From Micromonospora sp. CP22 (lineage in GTDB: Bacteria; Actinomycetota; Actinomycetes; Mycobacteriales; Micromonosporaceae), in the NCBI RefSeq assembly GCF_009712475.1, contig NZ_VCJO01000012.1:87473-151472 (forward strand): a DNA stretch of 64,000 nucleotides, given 5' to 3'. Below are positions 1 to 10,194 of the stretch, in pieces (position 1 is the stretch's first letter; every line of letters begins with the position of its first letter). The translations under genes were made by a program, and so were the position numbers. The notes beneath the pieces are model-generated. The model was given only the letters and a program-made list of their open reading frames with translations, ran no database searches and was not told the DNA's origin.

Positions 1-350
1 TGGGTGCCGGTGGCGACCGCGCCGGCCACCGAGATGTGCGGCAGCGAGGCGAGGTTGGCCAGCGCGTACCCCCGCTCGTGCAACCAGGTGGCCAGGTCGC
101 CGTAGCGCATCGCGGCCGGTACCTGCACCACCCGCCGCGCCTCGTCGAGCCGCACCGTGGCCGGCAGCCCGGCCAGCGTGACCAGGTCCCCGGTGGTGTC
201 GCCGATTCGGTTGAACGAGTGCCCGCTGCCCACCGCCCGGATCCGGTCGCTGCCGATGACCAGCTCCCGCAGCTCGTCGACCGATGACGGCCGGTGGTGT
301 GCCCGTGCTGCGTACGCGACGTTGCCGGCCCAGTTGCGCTGCGTCGACAC
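1..350 (-). CDS. FAD-binding oxidoreductase, alditol-oxidase-like (partial, N-terminus)
   Basis: Reading the minus strand from a GTG at 350 gives an open frame that runs off the left edge (116 codons seen). It contains the pattern NWAGNVAYAA followed by VGSGHSFN and then LHERGYALANLASLPHISVAGA, which is the N-terminal FAD-binding (PCMH/VAO-type) half of the alditol/xylitol oxidase and aldonolactone oxidase group. In that family the VGSGHSFN stretch binds the FAD pyrophosphate, and these soluble enzymes oxidise sugar alcohols with O2 to give H2O2. The substrate-binding half lies outside the window, so the substrate cannot be judged. The gene is divergent from the next one and shares a 58-bp promoter region with it. 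Confidence 0.8.
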   Translation of the reverse strand, partial: MSTQRNWAGNVAYAARAHHRPSSVDELRELVIGSDRIRAVGSGHSFNRIGDTTGDLVTLAGLPATVRLDEARRVVQVPAAMRYGDLATWLHERGYALANLASLPHISVAGAVATGT

Positions 351-367
351 TTCGTCCCCCTCTCCCC

Positions 368-386
368 GCCGGCGGTTACCGCCGGC
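368..386. promoter_or_regulatory. Perfect 19-bp palindrome in divergent promoter region
   Basis: GCCGGCGGT, one base, then ACCGCCGGC sits in the 58-bp gap between the divergent genes starting at 350 (minus) and 409 (plus), with an outer CCCCG/CGGGG pair. Its position suits an operator controlling one or both genes, but a plain hairpin is equally possible. Confidence 0.4.
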
Positions 387-408
387 TTCGTCGGGGAACC
401 CTACGCCG

Positions 409-825
409 ATGAGCAGCTACCGTGATCCCGCCCCTCGCGGCGACGTGTACCCCTCCGAGGAGGAGATCGACCCGGCCGGCAGCGGGGTGGAACCCGCCAC
501 CGGTCCGGTCGGCTCCTCGGTCACCTGGGCCGAGGCCGGGCCGTCGGCGAGCCAGCCGGATCCGCAGCCCGCCCCCACTCCGGAGCCGGTGCCGACGCCG
601 CCCCCCACCCCCGGGCCGCCGCCCCGGGTCGAGGGCGGCGCCCGGTCGATCGTGGCCCGGCACATGGACGGTTCGGTCCAGGTGGTCACCGACTTCGACG
701 GCGACGGCGTGGCCGACGTGGTGCAGTTCGACCTCGACGGTGACGGGCTGCCCGACGTCACCTACCTCGACCGTGATCGCGACGGCCGACTGGACACGGT
801 GCTGCGTGAGGAGCACCGGGTCTGA
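409..825 (+). CDS. Small acidic protein with DxDxDG calcium-loop-like repeats
   Basis: This 138-aa protein has no signal peptide. Residues about 1-85 are a proline-rich, acidic, low-complexity stretch (repeated PTP/PPP). The last 40 residues hold three EF-hand/dockerin-like loops (DFDGDGVAD, DLDGDGLPD, DRDRDGRLD) spaced about 11 residues apart, a pattern that in dockerin and thrombospondin-3 type repeats binds Ca2+. No enzymatic domain is visible. An in-frame stretch continues upstream of 409, but its sequence is shadow-like and lies across the divergent promoter, so the ATG at 409 is preferred. The function is unknown. Confidence 0.7.
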   Translation: MSSYRDPAPRGDVYPSEEEIDPAGSGVEPATGPVGSSVTWAEAGPSASQPDPQPAPTPEPVPTPPPTPGPPPRVEGGARSIVARHMDGSVQVVTDFDGDGVADVVQFDLDGDGLPDVTYLDRDRDGRLDTVLREEHRV

Positions 826-840
826 GGCGTGGCGAGGTGG

Positions 841-1770
841 TCAGAGCTGCCGCATCACCTCGGCGGCGACCAGGTCGAGGTGGTCCAGGTCGGCCAGGTC
901 GAGCACCTGGAGGTAGATGCGCTGACTGCCGACCGCCGCGAACTGTCCGATCCGGTCGACCACCTCGTCGGGGGTACCGGCCAACCCGTTGACGCGCAGC
1001 TCGTCCGGTTCCCGGCCGATGGCGGCGGCCCGCCGCCGCACCTCGGCCTCGTCCCGGCCGCAGCAGAGCACCAGCGCGTTGGACCAGGTCAGCTCGGCCG
1101 GGTCGCGACCGATGTCGGCGCAGGCGTTGCGGACCCGCTCGAACTGGGCGACCGTCTCGTCGATCGAGACGAACGGCAGGTTGAACTCGTCGGCGTAGCG
1201 GGCGGCGAGCTGCGGCGTACGCTTCGCGCCCTTGCCGCCGAGCAGGATCGGCGGGTGCGGGCGCTGCACCGGCTTCGGCAGCGCGGGTGAGTCGCTGACC
1301 TGGTAGTGCCGGCCGGTGAAGTCGAACGTCTCGCCCGCCGGGGTACGCCACAGACCGGTGATCACCGCCAGCTGCTCGTCCAGCCGGTCGAACCGCTCCC
1401 GCAGCGGCGGGAACGGGATCCCGTACGCCTGGTGCTCGGCGTCGTACCAGCCGGTGCCGATGCCGAGTTCGACCCGTCCGCCGCTCATCTGGTCGACCTG
1501 GGCGACGGTGATGGCGAGCGGGCCGGGCAGCCGGAACGTGGCGGCGCTCATCAGCGTGCCGAGCCGGATGCTACGGGTGTCCCGGGCCAGACCGGCCAGG
1601 GTGGTCCAGGCATCGGTGGGGCCGGGCTCGCCGCTGACCGACCCCATCTTGAGATAGTGGTCCGAGCGGAAGAAGGCGCCGAAGCCGGTCTCCTCGGCGC
1701 GTCGGGCCACGGCCAGCAGGTCGTCGTAGCTGGCACCCTGCTGGGGTTCGGTGAAGATCCGCAGTTCCAT
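841..1770 (-). CDS. LLM-class F420-dependent oxidoreductase
   Basis: The protein has 309 aa. It has the TIM-barrel pattern of the bacterial luciferase-like/F420 reductase family: MELRIFTEPQ at the start, RAEETGFGAFFRSDHYLKMG near residue 30, the WTTLAGLARDTRSIRLGTLM stretch, then RVELGIGTGWYDAEHQAYGI and PILLGGKGAKRTPQLAARYADEFN. Members use reduced F420 or FMN for hydride transfer to varied small substrates, and the sequence does not name this one. The ATG at 1770 fits the family N-terminus. A longer frame upstream belongs to neighbouring genes. It converges on the gene ending at 825. Confidence 0.9.
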   Translation of the reverse strand: MELRIFTEPQQGASYDDLLAVARRAEETGFGAFFRSDHYLKMGSVSGEPGPTDAWTTLAGLARDTRSIRLGTLMSAATFRLPGPLAITVAQVDQMSGGRVELGIGTGWYDAEHQAYGIPFPPLRERFDRLDEQLAVITGLWRTPAGETFDFTGRHYQVSDSPALPKPVQRPHPPILLGGKGAKRTPQLAARYADEFNLPFVSIDETVAQFERVRNACADIGRDPAELTWSNALVLCCGRDEAEVRRRAAAIGREPDELRVNGLAGTPDEVVDRIGQFAAVGSQRIYLQVLDLADLDHLDLVAAEVMRQL

Positions 1771-1832
1771 GCGTCGAGCATAGGAACTCTCCGGGCGGAC
1801 TGCCCTCCACTGCCGTCGCGCGGTCTCGACGC

Positions 1833-2528
1833 TCAGGGCGTCGCCCGCCGGATGACCAGGTAGCTGACGGCGGCGAGCACCACGGTCACCAGTGCGGGCC
1901 AACCCACCAGCAGCGCCCAGTTGGGCTGGTCGACGAACCATCCGCCGATCGCCGACCACCAGCCCCGCCAGGTGGCGAGTACGGCGAGGCCGCCGATGCC
2001 GCCCAGCGCGACGGTGCCCAGCGTCAGCAGGCCGTTGACCCGCCAACGCTTGAAGACCAGCGCGATCGCGATGCCGATGAAGCCGAGCAGCAGGAACGGG
2101 ATGGCGAACCCGAGGAACCGCAGTACCGGGTTCTCCACGAGAAGGAAGGGCAGGCCGAAGAAGCGCAGGTTGACGCCCCAGCCGTCGGTGGCCTCCTCGA
2201 CGATGGCCAGCAGGTAGAGCACCGCCGCGTAGACGACCGCCTGCGCCGCGAACTGGAGCACGTTGCCGAGGTAGAAGCTGCGGCGTGAGAGTCCCAGCCC
2301 GATGGCGAACGGGAAGTCCTGGGTGATCGCGCTGATGCTGGCGATGAACATCACGATGTAGATGCTGAGCAGCCCGCCCGTGGTGGGTTCGAAGTCGTCG
2401 TTCTCTCCCATGGCGGTGAACAGGGCCAGGTTGATCAGGAAGCTGAGCGCGAGGATTCCCCAGGGCCAGCCGAGCACGACGCGCCAGGCGACGAACTGCA
2501 ACCGGGCGACGGTCAGGGCGCGGTTCAT
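1833..2528 (-). CDS. ABC transporter permease subunit
   Basis: The protein has 231 aa and about six hydrophobic helices (for example around residues 20-36, 55-75, 95-120, 140-165, 175-195 and 205-225). It fits the small ABC-2 type permeases that pair with YtrA/GntR-controlled ATPases. Its ATG overlaps the stop of the ATPase gene (ATGA at 2525-2528), so the two are translationally coupled. The likely role is export of a lipophilic or peptide compound, or an envelope stress function, and the substrate cannot be read from sequence. Confidence 0.85.
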   Translation of the reverse strand: MNRALTVARLQFVAWRVVLGWPWGILALSFLINLALFTAMGENDDFEPTTGGLLSIYIVMFIASISAITQDFPFAIGLGLSRRSFYLGNVLQFAAQAVVYAAVLYLLAIVEEATDGWGVNLRFFGLPFLLVENPVLRFLGFAIPFLLLGFIGIAIALVFKRWRVNGLLTLGTVALGGIGGLAVLATWRGWWSAIGGWFVDQPNWALLVGWPALVTVVLAAVSYLVIRRATP

Positions 2529-3448
2529 CGGGTGGCCTCCTTGTTGGCCGTGGCACTGCCGGCACCGGCCGCGTGCCCGTTGGTCGAGGTGGTCAGGCGG
2601 ACGACGATGTCCTGGAGCGAGGAGGCTTCGAGGTCGAGGCCCAGGGAGCGGGCGCGGTCCCGCGCCGCCGCGCCGAAGTCACCGCGTACGGTGGCCCGCG
2701 CGGTCCCGCCGAGGAGCACCCGGTGCAGTTCGGTGCCGGTACGGACGAACTCGTCCACCCCGGCGACCGGGCCGGAGACGGTCACCACCTGCCCACGTAG
2801 GGCCTCCGCGTCGACGTCGAGCAGGAGCCGACCCCGGTCGATCAGCAGCACGTACTCGATCAGGTCGCTGACCTCGTCGATGAGGTGGGTCGACAGCACG
2901 ATGGTGCGCGGGTGTTCGGTGTAGTCGGCCAGCAGGTGGTCGTAGAAGAGCTGCCGGGACACCGCGTCCAGCCCCAGGTAGGGCTCGTCGAAGAAGGTCA
3001 GCGGGGCCCGTGAGGCGAGCCCGACGACGATGCCGAGCGCGGAGAGCATGCCCCGGGAGAGCTTCGTGACGTGACGCTCGCGCGGCAGCTGGAACACGTC
3101 GGCCAGCCGCTGGGCGTACTCCTCGTCCCAGCCCGGGTAGACCAGACCGGCCGCGCGGAGGACGTGCATCACCCGCAGGCCGGACGGGTAGGTCTGGCTC
3201 TCCTTGATGAAGGAGATGCGCGACAGCACCCGTTCGTTCTCGTAGGGGTGCTGCCCGAAGACGGAGATCTCCCCGCTGGTGGCGAAGTTCTGCGCGGTGA
3301 GCAGTTGCATCAGGGTGGTCTTGCCCGCCCCGTTGCGTCCCAGCAGGCCGTAGATGCGGTTCTCGGTGAGCGAGAAGCTGACCCGGTCCAGGGCGGTGAC
3401 CGTCCGGTACCGCTTGGTCAGGTCGGTGACGGTGACCACCGCGCTCAC
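2525..3448 (-). CDS. ABC transporter ATP-binding protein
   Basis: This 307-aa protein starts at a GTG (3446-3448) that overlaps the stop of the regulator gene (GTGA). Walker A GRNGAGKT is near residue 40. The signature region reads LSRGMLSALGIVVGL, a slightly degenerate LSGGQ, followed by the Walker B/D-loop TFFDEPYLGLDAVSR and the switch histidine in VLSTHLIDEV. A C-terminal extension of about 80 residues resembles those of BcrA/YtrB-type exporters. It would energise the permease encoded directly downstream. Confidence 0.92.
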   Translation of the reverse strand: MSAVVTVTDLTKRYRTVTALDRVSFSLTENRIYGLLGRNGAGKTTLMQLLTAQNFATSGEISVFGQHPYENERVLSRISFIKESQTYPSGLRVMHVLRAAGLVYPGWDEEYAQRLADVFQLPRERHVTKLSRGMLSALGIVVGLASRAPLTFFDEPYLGLDAVSRQLFYDHLLADYTEHPRTIVLSTHLIDEVSDLIEYVLLIDRGRLLLDVDAEALRGQVVTVSGPVAGVDEFVRTGTELHRVLLGGTARATVRGDFGAAARDRARSLGLDLEASSLQDIVVRLTTSTNGHAAGAGSATANKEATR

Positions 3449-3813
3449 TGGTCCTCCTCCCAGGTGTCGATCATGTTCTTGAGTTCGGTCGGTCCGATGC
3501 CGAGCTTGCGGGCCTCGGTCAGCAGCGGCCGGACGTACTGTCGGGCGAACTCGTCGCGGCGCCGGCCGCGGAGCTTGGCTCGGGCACCGGGGGTGACGAA
3601 CATGCCGATTCCTCGCTTCTTGTAGAGAGTTCCGTCGTCGACCAGCTTGTTGACCCCCTTGGCGGCGGTCGCGGGGTTGATCCGGTGGAAGGCGGCCAGC
3701 TCGTTGGTCGAGGGCACCTGGCCCTCCTCTGCGAGGGTCCCGTCCAGGATCGAGTTCTCCAGCAGCTCCGCGATCTGGAGAAAGATCGGTCGGCCGTCCT
3801 CCATCACGTCCAC
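3445..3813 (-). CDS. GntR family (YtrA-type) transcriptional regulator
   Basis: A short GntR protein of about 122 aa. The N-terminal winged helix (RPIFLQIAELLENSILDGTL, then VPSTNELAAFHRINPATAAKGVNKLVDDGTLYKKRGIGMFV) is followed by only about 45 residues, the size of YtrA-type repressors of ABC operons. The start is ambiguous: GTG 3813 is used here, with TTG 3816, GTG 3807 and ATG 3804 also in frame. It is the first gene of the regulator-ATPase-permease operon and probably represses it through the palindromes just upstream. Confidence 0.9.
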   Translation of the reverse strand: MDVMEDGRPIFLQIAELLENSILDGTLAEEGQVPSTNELAAFHRINPATAAKGVNKLVDDGTLYKKRGIGMFVTPGARAKLRGRRRDEFARQYVRPLLTEARKLGIGPTELKNMIDTWEEDQ

Positions 3814-3823
3814 CAATCCCGAT

Positions 3824-3861
3824 CATGGTTAGCTGGTTCATTACTCATGTAACTAACCATG
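3824..3861. promoter_or_regulatory. Candidate GntR/YtrA operator
   Basis: CATGGTTAG (3824-3832) and CTAACCATG (3853-3861) form a perfect 9-bp inverted repeat with a 20-bp spacer. A second palindrome, TTAC-TCAT-GTAA (3841-3852), lies within the spacer. The segment is markedly A+T-richer than its surroundings and lies immediately upstream of the GntR gene, as expected for an autoregulatory site overlapping the promoter. Confidence 0.7.
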
Positions 3862-3919
3862 TAACCAGTGGGGTGTCGATGTCAAGACGGGCGCTTCCGG
3901 CCCGATCAGCGGACGAGGC

Positions 3920-3974
3920 GCGCGGACGGCCGGTCCGCGCACGGGTCGGCCCGCCGGTACCCCGGCGGGCCGAC
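3920..3974 (-). terminator. Tandem hairpins downstream of the glycosidase-like gene
   Basis: An 8-bp stem (3920-3927 with 3933-3940, 5-nt loop) is followed by a perfect 13-bp stem (3945-3957 with 3962-3974, 4-nt loop). Both lie just past the stop codon at 3990 on the minus strand. There is no T tract, which is usual for actinomycete terminators. Confidence 0.65.
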
Positions 3975-3989
3975 TCAGACCGACCGGGA

Positions 3990-5027
3990 TCAGCCGTACG
4001 GCGGCCGGGCGTACGCGGCGCGCAGGGCGGCCAGCCCGGCGGCCTTCGGGCTGAGGGTGCCCCAGCCGGAGTTGAAGTAGTTCGTCCGGGCGATGAAGGG
4101 ACCACGCTCGGCGTTGAGCCGGGCGATGGCCGCCGGCACGGTGGCGATCCAGGCGGCCTGGTCGGGGATCTCGACGACCCGTACGCCCCACTCGGCGATC
4201 AACACCGGGCGGGACAGCGCGACCGGGCCGAGGTCTGCCACCGCCCAGTCCTTGGTACGCCGGAAGCGCTCCAGCGCGGTGTGGCCGGCACTGGTCGCGT
4301 AGACGTTCCACTGGAGGTAGTCCAGCCGCGACATCAGCGCCTCGGGGTGGGTACGCCGGAAGCAGGCCCGGTCGAAACCGCCGAGCCCGACCGAGAAGGT
4401 GGTGCCCTGCGGCAGCCCCTTGGCCCGGAACCAGTTGACGATGTACGTCATCGCCTGCACCGCCCGAGCGTCCGACTCGGCCCAGGTGTACGCCTTGCCC
4501 GCCTCGGTGGTGCCGAACTCGTGGTCGGTGTCCAGTTCGGAGGCGAGTTGGATGTTCACGCCGAAGCCCATCGTCCGGTACTGCGACAACGCCCGCGCGA
4601 ACAACCCGTCGCACTGCCCGGCGAGGACCTGGCCGTACCCGTACGCCTTGGGCCAGACCGCGCCCGGACGCTGCTGGATGGTCATCGCCGGTGCCGGCAC
4701 GGTGTACTTCACCCCGTCGACGGTGAAGGTCTGCGGCCCGGTGTCGGACGCGCCGTAGTGCTTCAGTTCGAGCACCATGTTGATCTGCACCCCGGACCGG
4801 CCGAGGGTGACCAGCCACTGCCGCTGGTAGCCGGGGAAGATGTGCGCGTCGGCGAAGCTGCGGTACTGGGTCAGTGACCGGAAGTTGCCACCGGCCATGT
4901 CGGCGGTCGGGTCCGCGCCGCCGGAGAGGTAGTAACCGCCGAGCACCGGCGGGAGCACGGTGTACGCGACGCTCGCGGTGGCGGTCTTGCTGGTGGCGTC
5001 CCGCACGGTGACGGTCACCCTCGGCAT
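3990..5027 (-). CDS. Glycoside-hydrolase-like TIM-barrel protein (second half of a split gene?)
   Basis: This 345-aa frame starts at an ATG (5025-5027) that overlaps the stop of the upstream frame (TGATG). The first 25 residues (PRVTVTVRD, TATASVAYTVL) complete an Ig-like beta sandwich. The rest looks like a clan-A type (beta/alpha)8 barrel: VNIQLASELDTDHEF in the middle and PVLIAEWGVRV near the C-terminus supply two glutamates placed like an acid/base and a nucleophile. No signal peptide is present in this frame. The family assignment is structural inference only. The overlap suggests either coupled translation or a frameshift that splits one 430-aa protein. Confidence 0.7.
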   Translation of the reverse strand: MPRVTVTVRDATSKTATASVAYTVLPPVLGGYYLSGGADPTADMAGGNFRSLTQYRSFADAHIFPGYQRQWLVTLGRSGVQINMVLELKHYGASDTGPQTFTVDGVKYTVPAPAMTIQQRPGAVWPKAYGYGQVLAGQCDGLFARALSQYRTMGFGVNIQLASELDTDHEFGTTEAGKAYTWAESDARAVQAMTYIVNWFRAKGLPQGTTFSVGLGGFDRACFRRTHPEALMSRLDYLQWNVYATSAGHTALERFRRTKDWAVADLGPVALSRPVLIAEWGVRVVEIPDQAAWIATVPAAIARLNAERGPFIARTNYFNSGWGTLSPKAAGLAALRAAYARPPYG

Positions 5028-5296
5028 CACGCCACCGCCCGGTAGACAGCAACCGAGCCGCTGTCGGAGACCCGGGACCAGGTGCGCCCCGAATCGTCGG
5101 TGACGGTGAGGGTGAGCGGGTCGATCACCGCGGTCACCGAGACCGGAGCGCTGCGGTTGCCCTGGGCGTCGGCCACGGTGATCGTCAGGGTCAGCCGCTG
5201 GTTGTCCGGGTCGCCGTAGTTGACGGTGAGCAGCATCTGCTCGCCGGGCGAGTAGGTGGTGGGGTTCATCGAGACGTTGACAGTGGGAGCGGCCAT
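5027..5296 (-). CDS. Ig-like beta-sandwich domain protein (N-terminal part of split gene?)
   Basis: An 89-aa frame from the ATG at 5296. It is threonine/valine-rich with alternating hydrophobic strands (VNVSMNPTTYSPGEQ, LTLTITVADAQGN, PLTLTVTDDSGRTW), which fits one Ig/cadherin-like fold. The last strands read VSDSGSVAVYRAVA and stop, while the next frame begins MPRVTVTVRDATSKTA, which is what should follow in such a domain. A -1 slip at the TGATG would join them seamlessly. No secretion signal is seen. Confidence 0.65.
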   Translation of the reverse strand: MAAPTVNVSMNPTTYSPGEQMLLTVNYGDPDNQRLTLTITVADAQGNRSAPVSVTAVIDPLTLTVTDDSGRTWSRVSDSGSVAVYRAVA

Positions 5297-5570
5297 GGCG
5301 GCTCCTTCCTGGCTTGGCCGTCGTCGCGACCCAGCGGTGCAACACCGTCGGTGCGGCTGGTCCACGACGGCGGGCCGGAGCCGGACGGCGCGACGACGCG
5401 CCCCGGCGGGGGATCCTTACCGGCGGCCGGTGGGACTCGCGGCCCATGCTCGGCCGGAGGATCGGATGTGGCCCGCCATCCGCAGCCTCTCTACCTGCTA
5501 CAACAGTGCGTCAGGGAAGACCCTGCCGTCTTGTCCATTTCCAGACATATTGACCTTTATGGAGGCGTGC

Positions 5571-5939
5571 GTGAAGTACCTGATGTTGATCTACGGCAAC
5601 GAGGAGATCTGGAACAGCCTCCCGGACGACGAGCTGACCGCCCTGATCGGTCAGGTCGACGCCTTCAACGAGACGCTGCGCGCCTCCGGTGAGCTGGTCG
5701 ACGTCCAGGGCCTGGTGTCGCGGCCCCGCTCGGTGCGGATCGTCGCCGACACCCCGGTCGTCACGGACGGGCCCTACCTGGAGGCCAAGGAGTACGTGGG
5801 CTCGTACTTCGTGGTCGACGTCGACGACGAGCAGCGCGCGTTGGAGATCGCCCGCGCGTATCCGGGCATCCGGTTCGGGGCCGTCGGCGGCGGGATCGAG
5901 ATCTGGCCGCTGATGACCGGCGACGGAGCGGACCGCTGA
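5571..5939 (+). CDS. YCII/DGPF-domain protein, partner of ECF42 sigma factor
   Basis: A 122-aa protein starting at GTG 5571, chosen because GGAGG lies 5 nt upstream (5561-5565). The in-frame ATG at 5559 would overlap that site. It shows the DGPF family signature (VVTDGPYLEAKEYVGSYFVVDVD), a small alpha/beta fold that forms dimers and is typically encoded next to ECF42 sigma factors. Its biochemical role is unknown in general. Its TGA overlaps the start region of the sigma gene, so the two are translationally coupled. Confidence 0.9.
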   Translation: MKYLMLIYGNEEIWNSLPDDELTALIGQVDAFNETLRASGELVDVQGLVSRPRSVRIVADTPVVTDGPYLEAKEYVGSYFVVDVDDEQRALEIARAYPGIRFGAVGGGIEIWPLMTGDGADR

Positions 5940-7186
5940 ACCTCGACGCGGCCACCACCGACCTGCTGCGCCGACTCGCGCCGCAGGTGCTGGCCACGCT
6001 CGCCCGCCGGTACGGCGACTTCGGCCGGGCCGAGGACGCCGTGCAGGAGGCGCTGGTCGCGGCCGTGGAGAGGTGGCCGGTCGACGGCGTACCCGAACAA
6101 CCCGGGGGCTGGCTGCACACCGTGGCCGCCCGCCGGTACGTCGACCTGGTCCGCGCCGAGGCCGCCCGTACCCGCCGCGAGCGCACGGCACTGGAACTCA
6201 CGCCGCGCGACGCGCTGGTCACCCCACCGCCCGACGTCACGGCCCCCCGCGACGACCTGCTGGAGTTGTTCCTGCTCTGCTGCCATCCGGCGTTGTCCGC
6301 GCCGGCACAGTTGGCGCTGACCCTGCGCGCGGTGGGTGGGCTCACCACCGCCGAGGTCGCCGCCGCCTTCCTGGTGTCGGAGCGGACCATGGGCCAGCGG
6401 ATCTCCCGCGCCAAGGTGCGACTCCGGCAGGCGGGTGCCCGGTTCGAGCCACCGGCGGAAGCACAGTTCGCGACGCGGCTGGCCGTCGTACGCCAGGTGC
6501 TGTACCTGATGTTCAACGAGGGATACAGCGCCAGCAGCGGCCCCCGGTTGCGGCGCGCCGAACTGACCGGGCAGGCGCTGCGGCTGACCCGCCGACTGCA
6601 CGAGCGAGTTCCCGGCGACGGGGAGACGGCCGGTCTGCTCGCGTTGATGCTGCTCACCGAGGCCCGGGCGGCGGCCCGGGTCGGCCCGAACGGTGACCTG
6701 GTGCCCCTGGCCGAGCAGGACCGCGACCGGTGGGACCGAACGCTGATCGACGAGGGTCGCGCGCTGGTCGAGCAGAGCCTGACCGCCTCGCCACCGGGGC
6801 CGTACCGGATCCAGGCCGCCATCGCCGCGGTGCACGCCGAGGCACCGACCACCGAGGACACCGACTGGCCCCAGGTGCTCGCCCTGTACGAGCTGCTGGA
6901 ACGCCTCGCCCCCAACCCGGTGGTCACGCTGAACCGGGCGGTGGCGGTGGGCATGGTCCACGGACCCGCCGCCGGGCTGGCCCTGCTGTCCGAGGTGGAG
7001 TCGGGGCTGCTGGCCGGGCACCACCGGCTGCACGCCGTCCGCGCCCACCTGCTGGAACTCGCCGACGACCGGGCCGCCGCGACGGAGTGGCGGGCGGCGG
7101 CGCAGCACGCCGGCAGCGAACCCGAGCGGCGGTACCTGCTGCGTCGGGCCGCCGCCTTGAGCGAGTCAGGATCCGCTCCCGTGTGA
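5936..7186 (+). CDS. ECF42-type RNA polymerase sigma factor
   Basis: About 416 aa. Region 2 (RRYGDFGRAEDAVQEALVAAVERWP, then GWLHTVAARRYVDLVRAEA) is followed by region 4 (LTLRAVGGLTTAEVAAAFLVSERTMGQRISRAKVRL) and a 200-residue C-terminal helical/TPR-like extension (YLMFNEGYSASSG and NPVVTLNRAVAVGM), the hallmark of ECF42. The family N-terminus lies upstream of the first GTG (5987), and the only candidate start there is CTG 5936, which overlaps the TGA of the YCII gene (CTGA). GTG 5987 is the alternative. No anti-sigma gene is adjacent, as usual for this group. Confidence 0.88.
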   Translation: MNLDAATTDLLRRLAPQVLATLARRYGDFGRAEDAVQEALVAAVERWPVDGVPEQPGGWLHTVAARRYVDLVRAEAARTRRERTALELTPRDALVTPPPDVTAPRDDLLELFLLCCHPALSAPAQLALTLRAVGGLTTAEVAAAFLVSERTMGQRISRAKVRLRQAGARFEPPAEAQFATRLAVVRQVLYLMFNEGYSASSGPRLRRAELTGQALRLTRRLHERVPGDGETAGLLALMLLTEARAAARVGPNGDLVPLAEQDRDRWDRTLIDEGRALVEQSLTASPPGPYRIQAAIAAVHAEAPTTEDTDWPQVLALYELLERLAPNPVVTLNRAVAVGMVHGPAAGLALLSEVESGLLAGHHRLHAVRAHLLELADDRAAATEWRAAAQHAGSEPERRYLLRRAAALSESGSAPV

Positions 7187-7246
7187 CCCAGGTCACCTGC
7201 CGGACCGGTAGAAGCGGTCGACCCGGCACCGATCCACCTGTGGGTC

Positions 7247-7265
7247 GGCGCCCACGGTGGGCGCC
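7247..7265. terminator. Hairpin between sigma gene and RibD-like gene
   Basis: GGCGCCCAC and GTGGGCGCC flank a single base, a perfect 19-bp palindrome 60 bp after the sigma stop and 22 bp before the next start. It could end the sigma transcript or act as an operator for the reductase gene. Confidence 0.35.
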
Positions 7266-7287
7266 GCCAGATCCGGGAGGAACGGAT

Positions 7288-7977
7288 ATGACGAAGGTGA
7301 CCGCCCAACTGTCGGTGTCGCTCGACGGCTACTACGCCGGGCCACGGCACGACGGCAACGGCGACTGGGTGCGGTCGGCGGAGAGCCACGGGTTCTACCG
7401 GGTGACCCGGTGGGCCACCGAAGCGATGGCGTGGCGCGAGCGGCAGGGATTCGTCGGCGGCCGACACGACGCCAGCTCCGAGATCATCGCCGAGTCGTTC
7501 GCCTCGGCCGGCGCGTACGTGATGGGTCGCCGGATGGCCGACGGCGGTGAGGTGCCGTGGGGCGACGAGCCACCGTTCCGTGCTCCGGTCTTCGTGGTCA
7601 CGCACCGGCCGCGCCCGACGCTGCACCGTAAGGGCGGCACCAGCTTCACCTACGTCACCGACGGGCTGGCCAGCGCGATGGAGCAGGCCCGCGCCGCGGC
7701 CGGTGACCGCAACGTCGCGGTGGCCGGCGGCGGCAGTCTGGTCCGGCAGGTGCTGCGGGCGGGGATGCTCGACGAGTTGGACCTGCACATCGCGCCGGTC
7801 ATCCTCGGCGCCGGGCTCCGTGTCTTCGACGACCTGGGTCTCGACGACTTCGAGGCGATCGAGCTCACCCCCGACCGGGTGGTGCCCCGCCCGCACGTCA
7901 CCCACGTCCGGTACACGGTGCGCGGTCGGGCCCCGCTGGTCCTCGACGACCGGGGCAGGGGTGGCGACACCCCGTAG
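7288..7977 (+). CDS. RibD C-terminal / dihydrofolate-reductase-like protein
   Basis: A 229-aa protein preceded by GGGAGGAA 5 nt before the ATG. It has the reductase fold of RibD C-terminal proteins: QLSVSLDGYYAGP at the N-terminus, AYVMGRRMADGG in the middle, NVAVAGGGSLVRQVLRAGMLDELDLHIAPVILGAG towards the end. The GGG loop binds NADPH in relatives. Members of this DHFR-like family are cytosolic pyridine-nucleotide reductases of mostly unknown substrate. Confidence 0.9.
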   Translation: MTKVTAQLSVSLDGYYAGPRHDGNGDWVRSAESHGFYRVTRWATEAMAWRERQGFVGGRHDASSEIIAESFASAGAYVMGRRMADGGEVPWGDEPPFRAPVFVVTHRPRPTLHRKGGTSFTYVTDGLASAMEQARAAAGDRNVAVAGGGSLVRQVLRAGMLDELDLHIAPVILGAGLRVFDDLGLDDFEAIELTPDRVVPRPHVTHVRYTVRGRAPLVLDDRGRGGDTP

Positions 7978-8054
7978 GACGGATACGGCGGGGGCACCGT
8001 GGCCGCGTCACCGGTCCTAGAGTGACGCAGACATACCGAACCTAGGAGGGCGCG

Positions 8055-10140
<2,086 letters not shown>

Positions 10141-10148
<8 letters not shown>

Positions 10149-10194
10149 CCGCTGAAGGCCGGCCCGCCCGGGTCGGCGGCCAGCGGTCAGCGCG
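10141..10194. terminator. Bidirectional terminator between convergent genes
   Basis: A perfect 14-bp stem (10141-10154 with 10181-10194) encloses 26 nt and includes the stop codons of both convergent genes (TGA 10146-10148 and TCA 10187-10189). Confidence 0.7.

Noticed and set aside
5256..5570. Upstream extension of the YCII frame to 5256
   Set aside because: The extension is Arg-rich, has no homology to the family N-terminus and runs across the promoter, and GGAGG is placed for GTG 5571.
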